Positions 1 to 8,099 of a DNA stretch of 13,029 nucleotides are shown here, piece after piece. A program made the translations under genes and the position numbers. Source of the DNA: Aquificaceae bacterium (GTDB lineage Bacteria; Aquificota; Aquificia; Aquificales; Aquificaceae). The DNA lies in assembly GCA_027014185.1 (NCBI GenBank), contig JALWEK010000017.1, positions 1-13,029 of the forward strand. The letters run 5' to 3'. Numbering within the stretch: position 1 is the first letter of the stretch; every line of letters starts with the position of its first letter. Under the pieces are notes generated by a model. It ran no database searches. It saw only the letters and a list, made by a program, of their open reading frames with translations, and was not told the DNA's origin.

Positions 1-11
1 GAGAAACACAT
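1..11 (-). CDS. 5' end of an unidentified gene (cut by window edge)
   Basis: The complement of 9-11 is an ATG, followed by codons for Cys and Phe before the window ends. Immediately upstream on the minus strand (plus positions 17-26) lies a full 10-base match to the consensus Shine-Dalgarno, AAGGAGGTGA, five bases before the ATG. That is the strongest ribosome binding site in the window and is the only reason for the call. The gene would diverge from leuB across 129 bp. Nothing can be said of its product. Confidence 0.45.
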
Positions 12-48
12 GCCACTCACCTCCTTGGAGATTAAGTTCTTTCTTTCT

Positions 49-68
49 AAGGAATTTCAAGGGAATTC
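49..68. repeat. two imperfect 10-bp direct repeats in the divergent promoter region
   Basis: AAGGAATTTC (49-58) and AAGGGAATTC (59-68) match at 8 of 10 positions and follow one another at one helical turn. They lie between the divergent minus-strand start at 11 and leuB. A regulator binding one face of the DNA could use such sites, but two short AT-rich copies may be chance. Confidence 0.3.
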
Positions 69-95
69 AGCTTATGGTCCTTGTTGAGGAAAGGG

Positions 96-132
96 TTTAA
101 ATTTAAAGCTTACGTATTTTTTACCTTATAAT
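96..132 (+). promoter_or_regulatory. putative leuB promoter, leaderless type
   Basis: A perfect TATAAT lies at 127-132. The leuB ATG follows after 8 nt, so transcription would start at or within a base or two of the ATG. No purine-rich Shine-Dalgarno lies between them. The -35 is weak: TTAAAG at 103-108 would give an 18-bp spacer. A perfect 12-bp palindrome (TTTAAATTTAAA, 96-107) overlaps it and may be an operator or simply AT-rich upstream DNA. There is no room for a leucine attenuator. Confidence 0.55.
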
Positions 133-140
133 ACTCTCCC

Positions 141-1226
141 ATGCGTAAGTTCAAGGTAGCCGTTCTGAAGGGGGACGGGATAGGTCCAGAGATAGTGGAT
201 GCAACCCTCCGGGTCCTAGACACAGTGAGTGAGATCTTTGGAGTAGGGTTCGAGTACGTCGAAGGTCTTATAGGTGGTGTGGCCATAGACGAGACCGGGG
301 ACCCTCTACCGGATGAGACCCTGAAGCTCTGTAAGGAATCGGACGCCGTTCTCCTGGGGGCGGTCGGCGGGCCCAAGTGGGACGATCTTCCCACCGACAA
401 GAGGCCCGAGAAAGGGCTTTTAAGGATAAGGAAGGAACTCGACCTCTATGCGAACCTCAGACCCGCCAAGGTCTGGGAACCTCTGATAGACTCCTCACCC
501 CTCAAACCCGAAGTGGTGAGGGGAACGGACATGCTCGTGGTGAGGGAGCTCACTAGCGGTATATACTACGGAGAGCCCAGGGGGATCTTTAATGAGAACG
601 GGAAGAGGGTAGGCGTGAACACTATGAAGTACTCGGAGGACGAGATAAGGAGGGTTGTGAGAAAGGCCTTCGAGATAGCTATGAAGAGGAAGAAGAAGCT
701 CACGAGCGTGGACAAGGCTAACGTCCTGGAGGTAAGCGGACTATGGAGGGAGGTTGTTGAAGAGGAGAGCAGAAACTATCCCGAGGTTGAGCTCGAGCAT
801 CTTTACGTGGACAACTGTGCGATGCAGATAGTCAGAAGACCCAGCACCTTCGACGTGATAGTTACAGGAAACATATTTGGAGACATACTCTCGGACGAGG
901 CAGGGGTCGTGGTGGGAAGTCTGGGGATGCTCCCATCGGCGAGCGGGGGGGACAGGTACGCCCTCTACGAACCGGTCCACGGCTCAGCTCCCGACATAGC
1001 GGGTAAAGGTGTGGCCAACCCGATAGCCACTATCCTCTCAGCAGCCATGATGCTCAAGTACTCCTTCGGAATGGACGAGGCGGCGGAGCTCGTAGAGAAG
1101 TCGATAGAGGAGACCCTGAAGGAAGGTTACAGAACCCCAGACATATACTCGGAAGGCTGCAAGAAGGTGGGAACTGATGAGATGACCGAGAGGATAATAA
1201 GCAACCTTAGGAGGTTGAGTTCTTGA
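141..1226 (+). CDS. leuB: 3-isopropylmalate dehydrogenase
   Basis: Oxidises and decarboxylates 3-isopropylmalate to 2-oxoisocaproate with NAD, the third committed step of leucine synthesis, in the cytoplasm. The 361 residues are the normal family length. The substrate and metal residues known from Thermus IPMDH are all in place: R97, R107, R135, Y142, K192, and the metal-binding D224, D248 and D252. The NAD-loop region with the GSAPDIAGK motif lies at 281-289. The stretch [10 protein letters not shown] (139-148) and the leucine-branch signature DNIFGD-type segment (243-248) separate it from isocitrate dehydrogenases, though homoisocitrate or tartrate dehydrogenases are close relatives. The ATG at 141 is chosen because the protein begins exactly at the usual N-terminal strand and a -10 box ends 8 nt upstream. 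The stop overlaps the next start by 4 bp, so the two genes are probably cotranscribed. Confidence 0.96.
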   Translation: MRKFKVAVLKGDGIGPEIVDATLRVLDTVSEIFGVGFEYVEGLIGGVAIDETGDPLPDETLKLCKESDAVLLGAVGGPKWDDLPTDKRPEKGLLRIRKELDLYANLRPAKVWEPLIDSSPLKPEVVRGTDMLVVRELTSGIYYGEPRGIFNENGKRVGVNTMKYSEDEIRRVVRKAFEIAMKRKKKLTSVDKANVLEVSGLWREVVEEESRNYPEVELEHLYVDNCAMQIVRRPSTFDVIVTGNIFGDILSDEAGVVVGSLGMLPSASGGDRYALYEPVHGSAPDIAGKGVANPIATILSAAMMLKYSFGMDEAAELVEKSIEETLKEGYRTPDIYSEGCKKVGTDEMTERIISNLRRLSS

Positions 1227-2719
1227 AGAGAACCTTATTATTAGTGTTACTTCTGCTCACGCTCTCCTACGGGGAGGAGCTATCCAAGCTGAAGGACTTC
1301 TTTAGCAGACAGGGGTACGTGGTCGATAGGATCGACGGCAGGGTGATCTTGGACCTGGGTAGAGGAAAGGTAAGGGTCGGGGAGGTTTTCAAGGTCCTGA
1401 AGGAGGGAAGGGAGATCGTCCATCCCGTTACCGGGGAGGTCCTCGGAAGTGTGGAGGAGGAGGTTGGGAAGGTTCGCGTGTCCGAGGTCGAGGACAAGTT
1501 TTCCATAGCCGAAATCTTGGAAGACAAAGGTATCTCTAAAGGGGACAGGGTGAAGCTCTATTATGAAAGCCTTTGCTACGTTGGAAGCGAGGAAGGTTAC
1601 TTTAAAGTGAGCTCAATGGTCGGGGAAGTTAGAAGGGGGGAAGATTGCGGGTACGTGATAAGAGAGTTCGAGGACGGTTTCGGTGTTGAGTTTGGGGGAA
1701 AAGCCGTTGCCTTTTTCGAGAAGCCGAAACCTCCCGTCGTTCAGGCTTCCGTTCCTAGGGAGATGGACTTTGAACTGAGCGCCAAGTTCGTCCTGACCTT
1801 TCCCTCGCTCCCCCTTTCGGCTGACGCCTGTAACCTCTTTGGAAGCGACAAGGACTACCTTGCGGTTCTGTTCGAGGGTGAGCTCAAGATATACGAGATC
1901 CTCGATAAAAGCATAGTCGATTACGCCTCCGTCAAGCTCCCCTCTGGGTATCCTGTTTCGGTCCAGTGTACTCCCCTTGAAGGGGGCAGGGATATCATCC
2001 TCCTGAACCTGATTTCGGGAGAGGGGATGAGCTCCGCGATCGTTAAGGTCGTGGGCGGCACCCCGGTGGTGGTAAAGGAGAACGTTCCTTACTTCCTGGC
2101 TGTCCTCGATAAGAGCAGGCCTGTAGAGACCTTCATAGGGCAGAGGTTCGACGGCAGGAACCTCTGGGGCGAGGTTAAGAAGCTCAAGCTCAGCGGGGAG
2201 GAAGTGGTCGAGGAAGGGAACTTCGAGGTTCCTTCAGGCTTTAGGGCGGACTCCGCAGTTATGAAGGGCGATATCCTGGTCTTCACCGACATAGACGGTT
2301 ACCTGAGGGTCTTTGAGGGAGACAGGCTCCTACTTTCAGAGAGGAACTTCGGGGGCTCTTACACCACCGCCGAGCTTCCCGGTACTTACGAGGACGACAA
2401 CAAGTACGGAGTCAGCCCGAGACACTTCAGCTTCAGAACAGGGGGGAAGGATTACGTTGGCGTTGTGAAGAACGTTACGAGCCCCGTTTACCGCTTTCTA
2501 GATGTTACAAAGTTCTCGGAGGGAGAGATATACGTCCTTACGAAGAACAGAAAGGGCGTTATGGAGCTTAAGAAAGTGAGAGGTAAGAAGTTCGAGGAGG
2601 CTATCCAGGTAGTTGTGAGAACTAGGGACGATAGGATCTTCGTTATAACCGGAAGAACGGGAACGCTACCCCTTCAGAACAGAGGGGATCTGTTCGAGAT
2701 CGAGATCACTCCTTTTTAG
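1223..2719 (+). CDS. secreted beta-rich protein, FlgT-C-like N-terminal domain, unknown function
   Basis: I do not recognise this 498-residue protein as a named family member. It begins with a clear signal peptide: K2-R3, then a Leu-rich core (5-14) and a likely cleavage near residue 17 (SYG/EE), with no lipobox Cys. Residues about 31-100 form a small beta domain with the pattern DG-V-LDLG---V--G--F-V, then HPVTGEVLG, which resembles the C-terminal domain of the flagellar protein FlgT and related outer-surface domains (inference from pattern). Residues about 180-495 are repeated beta-strands with many Gly/Asp turns, and could be a beta-propeller. The start is TTG at 1223, with AGGAGG at 1209-1214 eight bases before, and it overlaps the leuB stop (TTGA). 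No link to leucine synthesis is apparent, so the pairing is probably only transcriptional. The 3' end overlaps lon. Confidence 0.8.
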   Translation: MKRTLLLVLLLLTLSYGEELSKLKDFFSRQGYVVDRIDGRVILDLGRGKVRVGEVFKVLKEGREIVHPVTGEVLGSVEEEVGKVRVSEVEDKFSIAEILEDKGISKGDRVKLYYESLCYVGSEEGYFKVSSMVGEVRRGEDCGYVIREFEDGFGVEFGGKAVAFFEKPKPPVVQASVPREMDFELSAKFVLTFPSLPLSADACNLFGSDKDYLAVLFEGELKIYEILDKSIVDYASVKLPSGYPVSVQCTPLEGGRDIILLNLISGEGMSSAIVKVVGGTPVVVKENVPYFLAVLDKSRPVETFIGQRFDGRNLWGEVKKLKLSGEEVVEEGNFEVPSGFRADSAVMKGDILVFTDIDGYLRVFEGDRLLLSERNFGGSYTTAELPGTYEDDNKYGVSPRHFSFRTGGKDYVGVVKNVTSPVYRFLDVTKFSEGEIYVLTKNRKGVMELKKVRGKKFEEAIQVVVRTRDDRIFVITGRTGTLPLQNRGDLFEIEITPF

Positions 2720-2727
2720 GAGACTCG
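2701..2727. terminator. inverted repeat at the convergent stop-codon overlap
   Basis: CTCCT (2709-2713) pairs with AGGAG (2718-2722) around a TTTT loop. An outer CGAG (2701-2704) pairs with CTCG (2724-2727) across an uneven internal loop. The hairpin covers both stop codons of the convergent genes. It lacks a T-tract on either side, so it is not a standard intrinsic terminator. A factor-assisted or bidirectional terminator is possible. Confidence 0.3.
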
Positions 2728-5081
2728 GTTAAAGCTATCTTGAAGACCTCATCCAGATGGGAAACGAAGTGAAGGTTCATCTTCTCCCTAACGTACTCGG
2801 GAAGATCCTCGAGAACCTCGTCCCTGTTCTTCTCCGGAAGTATAACGTCGTATATGCTCGCCCTCTTCGCGGCGAGTATCTTCTCCTTCAGGCCTCCTAC
2901 CGGAAGGACCCTTCCCCTCAGGGTTATCTCCCCCGTCATAGCCACATCCATCCTAACGGGGATGTCTGTCAGAAGTGAGATCAGAGCCGTCGCTATCGCT
3001 ATCCCTGCGGAGGGACCGTCCTTGGGAACCGCACCCTCGGGAACGTGGATGTGTATGTCTATGTTGGGGAAGATATCCGGATCTATACCGTAGCTCTCGG
3101 CGTTCGACCTTATGTAAGAGAGAGCCGCCTGGGCCGACTCCTTCATTATGTCTCCGAGAGACCCTGTGAGTAGGAGTCCTCCCTTTCCCTTCATCTTGGT
3201 GGCCTCTATGAACATGATCTCCCCGCCCACCTCGGTCCAGGCAAGACCCGTGGCTATCCCCACGAGGGGCTCCTTCTCCCTCTCGGGCTTGTATCTGGGG
3301 ACTCCCAGGAGCTTCCTAACGTCCTCCTTTGTGATTACGAAGGGTCCCTCCTCGCCCTTGAGCCTCTTTACCGCTATCTTCCTCAGAACCGAGGATATCT
3401 GCCTCTGGAGGTTCCTTACCCCGGCCTCCCTAGTGTATCCCCTTATGATCTCGAGGATAGCCTCGTCTTCGAACTTGACCTCCTCCTCTTTCAGACCATG
3501 GAGGGGAATGAGCTTGGGAAGGAGGTGCTTCTGGGCTATAAATAGCTTCTCCTCCTCCGAGTATCCCGAGAGCCTTATGAGCTCCATCCTGTCGAGGAGG
3601 GGCGTAGGGATCGTGTCCATCCTGTTTCCGGTGCAGATGAAGATCACCTCAGAAAGATCGAAGGGAAGGCCTATGTAGAGGTCGGTGAAGTTCTTGTTCT
3701 GTTCGGGGTCGAGAACCTCCAGAAGCGCCGCTGCCGGGTCCCCCTGAAAGGATATGGCGAGCTTGTCTATCTCGTCGAGCATTATCAGGGGGTTCTTGGT
3801 GCCCGCCTGCTTTATGGCCTGTATGATCCTGCCGGGCATGGCCCCTACGTAGGTCCTCCTGTGCCCCCTTATCTCCGCCTCGTCCCTTATCCCCCCGAGG
3901 GCGATCCTCACGAACTTCCTTCCCAGGGCCTCCGCGATCGACTTACCGAGTGAGGTCTTTCCAACCCCGGGGGGTCCTATGAAGGCGAGGATCTGGGCAG
4001 TGGACTCGTTCCCTTCAGTTAATTTCCTGACCGCCAGGTACTCTATTATCCTGTCCTTCACCTTCTCAAGGTCGTAGTGATCCCTGTCGAGGATCTCCCT
4101 CGCCCTCTCGAGATCGTAGTTGTCCTGGGTTCTCTTGTTCCAGGGGAGCTCTAAGACCCAGTCGAGCCAAGTCCTTATGACCCCAGCCTCCGCAGAGTCG
4201 GGGTGGAGCCTCTCGAGCCTCTTTATCTGCTTCTCTATCTCCTTTCTCGCAGACTCCTCGAGCTGGAGCTCCTCGAGCTTCTTACGGTACTCCTCTATCT
4301 CCGCCCTCCTCTCGTCAGCCTCCCCGAGCTCCTCCTGTATGGCCTTGAGCTGCTGTCTCAGGAAGTACTCCCTCTGCTCCTTCTCTATCTGCTCCCTCGC
4401 CTGGGCGCTTATCTGCTGTTTCACCTCCAAGAGCCCTACTTCGTTGAGGAGGAAGTGGTGTATCTTCCTGAGCCTCTCCCTCGGATCGAGCGTTTCCAAG
4501 ACCTCCTGGGCCTCCTTTGACTTCATCTCGAGTATAGAGGCGACCAGATCGGCGAGCTTTCCGGGATCCTCTATGTCCCTTATTATCATTACGATGTCGG
4601 GAATCACCTGCTTGCCGAGGGATATGGCCTTGTCGAGGAGCTCCTTGACAGACTTCATCAGGGCCTTGTCCTCTATCGTAAGGTCCTTCTCCTCGATCTC
4701 CTTCTCCTCCACGGGCTCTACGAGGGCCGTGTAGTACCCCTCCTTGAGCTCCATCTTCTTCATGATCCCCCTCTTTATACCCTGAACGAGGACCTTTATC
4801 CTGTTCTCCTCTATCGGGACCACCCTTATCACGTGGGCTATTATCCCCACCTTGTAGAGATCGTCCTCGGTAGGTTCCTCTATGTCCTTCTCCTTTTGGA
4901 GGGTAAGGAACATGAGCTTGTCCCTCTTTGAGGCCTCCTCCACGGCCTTTATGGAGAAGTTCCTGCCCACGAAGAGGGGAAGGACCATGGTTGGGAAGAT
5001 CACTATGTCCCTAAGGGGCATGAGGGGGTATTCCCTCGGCTCGGGTGGGATCTCCGGCACGTGCATAAGATCTGGTGTCAC
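2706..5081 (-). CDS. lon: ATP-dependent protease Lon (LonA type)
   Basis: Cytoplasmic hexameric AAA+ serine protease that degrades damaged and selected regulatory proteins. The 791 residues match bacterial LonA. The order is an N-terminal substrate-binding LON domain (about 18-210), a charged coiled-coil linker (about 220-295), an AAA+ module with Walker A GPPGVGKT (369-376), Walker B LIMLDE (432-437), putative arginine finger R498 and sensor-2 R556, then the protease domain. The catalytic dyad is S691 (in KDGPSAG) and K734 (in LKEKILAAK), equivalent to E. coli S679 and K722. The start is GTG at 5081, with AGGAGG (plus positions 5088-5093) six bases upstream; an ATG at codon 6 is the alternative but sits less well on the ribosome site. 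The gene stands alone on its strand, with its own promoter divergent from thiS. No heat-shock operator was recognised. Confidence 0.97.
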   Translation of the reverse strand: MTPDLMHVPEIPPEPREYPLMPLRDIVIFPTMVLPLFVGRNFSIKAVEEASKRDKLMFLTLQKEKDIEEPTEDDLYKVGIIAHVIRVVPIEENRIKVLVQGIKRGIMKKMELKEGYYTALVEPVEEKEIEEKDLTIEDKALMKSVKELLDKAISLGKQVIPDIVMIIRDIEDPGKLADLVASILEMKSKEAQEVLETLDPRERLRKIHHFLLNEVGLLEVKQQISAQAREQIEKEQREYFLRQQLKAIQEELGEADERRAEIEEYRKKLEELQLEESARKEIEKQIKRLERLHPDSAEAGVIRTWLDWVLELPWNKRTQDNYDLERAREILDRDHYDLEKVKDRIIEYLAVRKLTEGNESTAQILAFIGPPGVGKTSLGKSIAEALGRKFVRIALGGIRDEAEIRGHRRTYVGAMPGRIIQAIKQAGTKNPLIMLDEIDKLAISFQGDPAAALLEVLDPEQNKNFTDLYIGLPFDLSEVIFICTGNRMDTIPTPLLDRMELIRLSGYSEEEKLFIAQKHLLPKLIPLHGLKEEEVKFEDEAILEIIRGYTREAGVRNLQRQISSVLRKIAVKRLKGEEGPFVITKEDVRKLLGVPRYKPEREKEPLVGIATGLAWTEVGGEIMFIEATKMKGKGGLLLTGSLGDIMKESAQAALSYIRSNAESYGIDPDIFPNIDIHIHVPEGAVPKDGPSAGIAIATALISLLTDIPVRMDVAMTGEITLRGRVLPVGGLKEKILAAKRASIYDVILPEKNRDEVLEDLPEYVREKMNLHFVSHLDEVFKIALTESPKKE

Positions 5082-5107
5082 CCTGTACCTCCTGTGAGCT
5101 TAAGTAT

Positions 5108-5113
5108 ATTATA
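5108..5113 (-). promoter_or_regulatory. lon -10 element
   Basis: The complement of 5108-5113 is a perfect TATAAT. It would start transcription near 5101, giving a short leader of about 20 nt that holds the AGGAGG of lon. No convincing -35 was found at 16-18 bp. It overlaps the putative thiS -10 on the other strand. Confidence 0.5.
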
Positions 5114-5115
5114 TT
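5110..5115 (+). promoter_or_regulatory. putative thiS -10 element, leaderless type
   Basis: TATATT at 5110-5115 lies 6 nt before the thiS ATG, and there is no Shine-Dalgarno between. The surrounding run of T and A offers other registers (TATTAT 5107-5112, TATATT 5105-5110), so the exact hexamer is uncertain. The short distance leaves no space for a TPP riboswitch. Confidence 0.45.
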
Positions 5116-5121
5116 TTTCTT

Positions 5122-5331
5122 ATGCCCAAGATAATCGTTAACGGCGAAGAGAGAGATATAGAGGGCGAGATAACCGTTATGGAGCTCCTCGACCTGATGG
5201 ATGTTAAGTTCAGAGAGGTAGGGCTGGCCGTAGCCATAAACGAGGAGGTAGTTCCCAAATCTGAATACGGGACCCGTAAGGTTAGGGAAGGGGACAGGGT
5301 AGAGATAGTCCAGCTCGTAGGTGGAGGTTGA
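5122..5331 (+). CDS. thiS: sulfur carrier protein ThiS
   Basis: A 69-residue ubiquitin-fold protein that carries sulfur as a C-terminal thiocarboxylate and delivers it to ThiG for the thiazole ring of thiamine. The beta-grasp pattern is visible (I-VNGE at 4-9, a TVMELLDLM helix at 18-26, GDRVEIV near 59-65) and the chain ends in the required Gly-Gly (VGGG). MoaD has the same fold and ending; the call rests on length, on the typical ThiS motif AINEEVVPKSEY (38-49) and on thiG one gene downstream. No ThiF adenylyltransferase is seen in the window, so activation must come from elsewhere. The ATG at 5122 has no ribosome binding site and may start a leaderless mRNA. The stop shares one base with the next ATG. 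Confidence 0.9.
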   Translation: MPKIIVNGEERDIEGEITVMELLDLMDVKFREVGLAVAINEEVVPKSEYGTRKVREGDRVEIVQLVGGG

Positions 5332-5882
5332 TGAAGGTAAGGCTACTTCCCCACTACACTATCGAGGACTGGGAAAGGTGGGAGGGAAGATGGGAGCTGA
5401 TAGAAGGAATTCCCTACGCCATGTCCCCCATGCCCACGCCAAAGCACCAGAGGGTAAGCTTGCTCATAGGTTCTCTTCTGGAGGATGAACTCGAGGGGTG
5501 TGAGAGGTGCGTATCCCTCATATCTGTGGACTGGGTGATCTCCGAAGACACCGTTTTAGAGCCCGACAACCTTATAGTGTGTTCGGAAGATCTAGAGAAA
5601 GACCTCTTTTCAAAGAAGAGGCTCGAGTTCCCTCCCCTCGTCGTATTCGAGATACTCTCTCCCTTCACACGCGAGAAGGACAGGATAACCAAGTTTCAGA
5701 TATACGAGGAGCAGGGGGTCAGGTACTACGTTATGGTGGACCCTGAGAGCGAAGAGGTGGAGGTTTACCAGCTCAAGGATGGTAAGTATGAGCTTGCTAG
5801 CAAGTTTCAGCGGGAAGGGGAGTTCACCTTTGACCTGGGAGTGTGCAGAGCTAAATTAAATTTCTCAAAGATCTGGAGGTGA
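5331..5882 (+). CDS. Uma2 family protein (DUF820, PD-(D/E)XK nuclease fold)
   Basis: The 183 residues fit the Uma2 family, predicted nucleases of the restriction-endonuclease-like fold whose biological job is not known. Family marks are all present: [13 protein letters not shown] near 21-33, H39, EPDN with D79, FEILSP with E107, and K121 in the helix before [15 protein letters not shown]79, E107 and K121 are the expected metal/catalytic set, so the fold looks active rather than degenerate. I start at ATG 5331, with GGAGG at 5323-5327 three bases upstream, rather than at TTG 5328, which would touch the ribosome site. It overlaps thiS by one base and ends 4 bp before thiG, so it is inside the thiamine operon. 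A role in thiamine synthesis is not established. Uma2 genes occur in many copies in some thermophiles and cyanobacteria, so this may be an insertion. Confidence 0.88.
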   Translation: MKVRLLPHYTIEDWERWEGRWELIEGIPYAMSPMPTPKHQRVSLLIGSLLEDELEGCERCVSLISVDWVISEDTVLEPDNLIVCSEDLEKDLFSKKRLEFPPLVVFEILSPFTREKDRITKFQIYEEQGVRYYVMVDPESEEVEVYQLKDGKYELASKFQREGEFTFDLGVCRAKLNFSKIWR

Positions 5883-5886
5883 AGGA

Positions 5887-6690
5887 ATGACCGATTACGA
5901 GAAGCTGCTCGAGAGCGACCCCTTCGAGATAGCTGGGAGACGCTTCAGGTCCAGGCTCATAATAGGCTCAGGAAAATTCAAGAGCTTTCAGGAGAACAAG
6001 GAGGTCCTCGAGGCCTCGGGAGCGGAGATAATAACGGTGGCGGTCAGGAGGGTTAACATAACCGACCCTACGAAGGAGAACCTGCTCGATTACATAGATC
6101 CGAACAAGTACCTTATCCTGCCCAACACCGCCGGCTGCTACACTGCCGAGGAGGCAATAAAGACGGCCATGCTCGCTAGGGAGGCCACAGGTATAAACTG
6201 GATAAAGCTCGAGGTCATAGGCGATCAGAAGACACTCCTGCCGGACATGGAGCAGACCTACGAGGCGGCGAAGGTCCTCGTTAAAGAGGGCTTTGTGGTC
6301 CTTCCCTACATCTTCGACGACCCCGTCTTCGCGAAGAAGTTCGAGGATATAGGATGTGCTGCCGTCATGCCGCTGGCGGCCCCGATAGGCTCCGGCCTCG
6401 GGCTACAGAACCCCTACAACATAATGTTCATTAAAGAGGCCGTTTCCGTTCCCGTTATAGTGGATGCTGGGATAGGTAGCGCTGCGGACATACCCCCCGT
6501 TATGGAGCTGGGTGTGGACGCGATCCTGACCAACACAGCCCTGGCGGAGGCCAAGGACCCCATAAAGATGGCCGTGGCCATGAAGTACGCCACGATAGCG
6601 GGAAGGCTCTCCTACCTGGCTGGAAGGATGCCGAAGAGGACCTATGCGGTCCCATCATCTCCGACCAAGGGTGTACCCTTCAAGGGGTAG
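5887..6690 (+). CDS. thiG: thiazole synthase
   Basis: Cytoplasmic TIM-barrel enzyme that joins 1-deoxyxylulose 5-phosphate, dehydroglycine and sulfur from ThiS thiocarboxylate into the thiazole phosphate of thiamine. The 267 residues are a normal length. The Schiff-base lysine is K107 in [10 protein letters not shown]. The family stretches VRRVNITDP (53-61), [13 protein letters not shown] (78-90), [15 protein letters not shown] and [12 protein letters not shown] (phosphate-binding Gly loop) are clear. The ATG has a strong ribosome site, GGAGGTGA at 5875-5882, spaced 4 nt, which overlaps the stop of the preceding gene. The gene closes the thiS cluster; the glycine or tyrosine route enzyme (ThiO or ThiH) is not in the window. 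Confidence 0.97.
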   Translation: MTDYEKLLESDPFEIAGRRFRSRLIIGSGKFKSFQENKEVLEASGAEIITVAVRRVNITDPTKENLLDYIDPNKYLILPNTAGCYTAEEAIKTAMLAREATGINWIKLEVIGDQKTLLPDMEQTYEAAKVLVKEGFVVLPYIFDDPVFAKKFEDIGCAAVMPLAAPIGSGLGLQNPYNIMFIKEAVSVPVIVDAGIGSAADIPPVMELGVDAILTNTALAEAKDPIKMAVAMKYATIAGRLSYLAGRMPKRTYAVPSSPTKGVPFKG

Positions 6691-6782
6691 CTGACTTAGG
6701 CTAGGTGCAGATCCGTTCCCGGATAGATTCTGAGGCTGCGGAAATCGGGTCGATCTCATATTTTCGCTCTGGCTCTGTGGGT
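6691..6782. other. noncoding gap after thiG with one short hairpin
   Basis: This is the largest gap inside the plus-strand run. It contains a 5-bp perfect inverted repeat, ATCCG (6711-6715) and CGGAT (6720-6724), with a TTCC loop; GCAG (6707-6710) can pair with CTGC (6735-6738) around it. No T-tract follows, so intrinsic termination of thiG is not supported. No tRNA or small ORF was seen. The gap ends at the putative promoter of the next gene. Confidence 0.4.
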
Positions 6783-6788
6783 TAGAAT
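6783..6788 (+). promoter_or_regulatory. putative -10 of the porphyrinogen oxidase gene, leaderless type
   Basis: TAGAAT at 6783-6788 lies 6 nt before the ATG. The bases between (ACCCTC) hold no Shine-Dalgarno. A -35 is weak at best (TTTTCG 6761-6766, 16-bp spacer). The same hexamer precedes murG. Confidence 0.45.
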
Positions 6789-6794
6789 ACCCTC

Positions 6795-8099
6795 ATGCTC
6801 GACGTAGTAGTTATAGGTTCTGGAATATCGGGACTATCTACCGCCTTCAGGCTCAAGGAGCTCGGATTTGAACCGGTCGTCTTCGAGAAGGACGATCAGA
6901 TAGGGGGAAACGTAAAGACCCTATCACAGGAGGGTTACACCTTCGAACTCGGCCCGCAGACCGTTCTTGCGGACGATGAGGTCAGGGGCTTTTTCAGAGA
7001 GGTCGGCATAGAGCCTATCGTTGCGAGCCCCTCCTCTAAGAACAGATACATATACAAGAGAGGAAAGCTCGTACCGCTTCCGCTCAATCCCGTTTCCTTT
7101 ATATTCTCCCCCTTGCTCTCACTCCCTGCTAAACTCAAGGTTCTTAGGGAGCCTTGGGCACCTAGCTCTACGAAGGATGAGGAGAGCGTGGCGGATTTCG
7201 TAAAGAGGAGGTTGGGCCAGGAGTTCTTGGATTACGTTGTTGCACCTTTTATTTCCGGAGTGTATGCGGGAGATCCCGAGAAGCTCTCCGTGAAGCACGC
7301 TACCCGGAAGATCTACGAGCTCGAGAAGGAGTTCGGGAGCCTTATAAGAGGAGCCCTTAAGAAGAGAAGCCTGGGGCCCAAGGGAGAACTTATATCCTTC
7401 CAGGGGGGGCTCTTCAGGCTGATAGAGAAGCTGTCTGAGAGTCTGGAGGTAAGAACGGAGAACGTCGTTCTGAGGGTGAGGCGGAAGGACGACAGGTTCA
7501 TCCTAGACACGAGGGAGGGAAAGGTGGAGACCAGAGCCCTCGTCATATCCTCCCCGGCTTACACATCCTCCTACCTCCTCAAGGATCTCTCTTGGAGCGC
7601 CTCTCTTGAGTTCGACAGGATAGATTACGTTCCCCTTGTTGTCGTGAATGTCGGAGTAAAGAGCGGTTACGTTCCGGAAGGGTTCGGTATGCTCGTCCCC
7701 CGTAAGGAAGGAAAGAGGATCCTCGGCGTTATCTTCTCCTCAAAGCTCTTCCCCGGTAGGGCCCCGGAGGGCAAGGACCTTCTCACCCTTTACCTAGGGG
7801 GCGCGACCGACAGGGAAGTCATAGAGCTTTCCGACGAGCGGATACTGGAGATAGTGGAGAGGGAGCTGAAGGAGATCTTCGGAATACCGGGTTTTGATTT
7901 TGCCCATGTCAAAAAGTGGAAGAGGGCAATCCCTCAATATACCATCGGTTACCAGAAGTACCTCGACCTCGCCAGGGAGATGGAGGAGATACACAAGGGG
8001 TTGTTTCTAACGGGAAACTACCTGAGCGGTATCTCTGTCGCCGACTGCATAAGGTACTCGGCGGTTAAGGCGAGGGAGGTGGCGGAGTTCCTCGGATGA
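6795..8099 (+). CDS. hemY: HemY-type protoporphyrinogen/coproporphyrinogen oxidase
   Basis: FAD enzyme of late heme synthesis that oxidises protoporphyrinogen IX (or coproporphyrinogen III, if the organism uses the coproporphyrin route) to the porphyrin. The 434 residues are slightly shorter than typical HemY. The N-terminal dinucleotide motif GSGISG is at 8-13, with the ribose-binding E31 after it and GG in DQIGGN. The segment DFVKRRLGQEFLDYVVAPFISGVYAGDP is the family's central signature (split: DFVKRRLG, then FISGVYAGDP). The C-terminal FAD-binding stretch is LFLTGNYLSGISVADCI. No N-terminal membrane helix apart from the Rossmann strand is seen, so it is probably a peripheral membrane or soluble protein. 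The ATG at 6795 lacks a ribosome site and sits 6 nt after a -10 box. It overlaps the next gene by 4 bp (ATGA). Which porphyrinogen it uses cannot be read from the sequence. Confidence 0.9.
   Translation: MLDVVVIGSGISGLSTAFRLKELGFEPVVFEKDDQIGGNVKTLSQEGYTFELGPQTVLADDEVRGFFREVGIEPIVASPSSKNRYIYKRGKLVPLPLNPVSFIFSPLLSLPAKLKVLREPWAPSSTKDEESVADFVKRRLGQEFLDYVVAPFISGVYAGDPEKLSVKHATRKIYELEKEFGSLIRGALKKRSLGPKGELISFQGGLFRLIEKLSESLEVRTENVVLRVRRKDDRFILDTREGKVETRALVISSPAYTSSYLLKDLSWSASLEFDRIDYVPLVVVNVGVKSGYVPEGFGMLVPRKEGKRILGVIFSSKLFPGRAPEGKDLLTLYLGGATDREVIELSDERILEIVERELKEIFGIPGFDFAHVKKWKRAIPQYTIGYQKYLDLAREMEEIHKGLFLTGNYLSGISVADCIRYSAVKAREVAEFLG

Noticed and set aside
17..26. TCACCTCCTT on the plus strand, identical to the 3' end of 16S rRNA
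   Set aside because: The bases upstream do not match the conserved 16S 3' region. On the minus strand the same bases are a Shine-Dalgarno followed by ATG, the simpler reading.
2706..2719. Frameshift or assembly error at the lon/secreted protein overlap
   Set aside because: Both frames end at clean stops and lon has its usual full length, so the overlap is a real convergent end.
3148..3678. 176-codon open frame on the plus strand within lon
   Set aside because: Antisense shadow of the Lon protease and AAA+ parts, with no ribosome site or family motifs.
4120..4734. 204-codon open frame on the plus strand within lon
   Set aside because: It is the antisense frame of the Lon coiled-coil region; composition is Ser/Leu-rich low complexity, and Lon is intact on the other strand.
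5122..5331. ThiS as MoaD (molybdopterin carrier)
   Set aside because: Same fold and Gly-Gly end, but the operon has thiG and no molybdopterin genes are nearby.
6700..6780. Possible TPP riboswitch (GGTGC and CTGAG occur near thiG)
   Set aside because: The second conserved half (CTGATCTGG with TAAT and CCAGCG) is missing, and the region lies downstream of thiG and before an oxidase gene, not before thiS.
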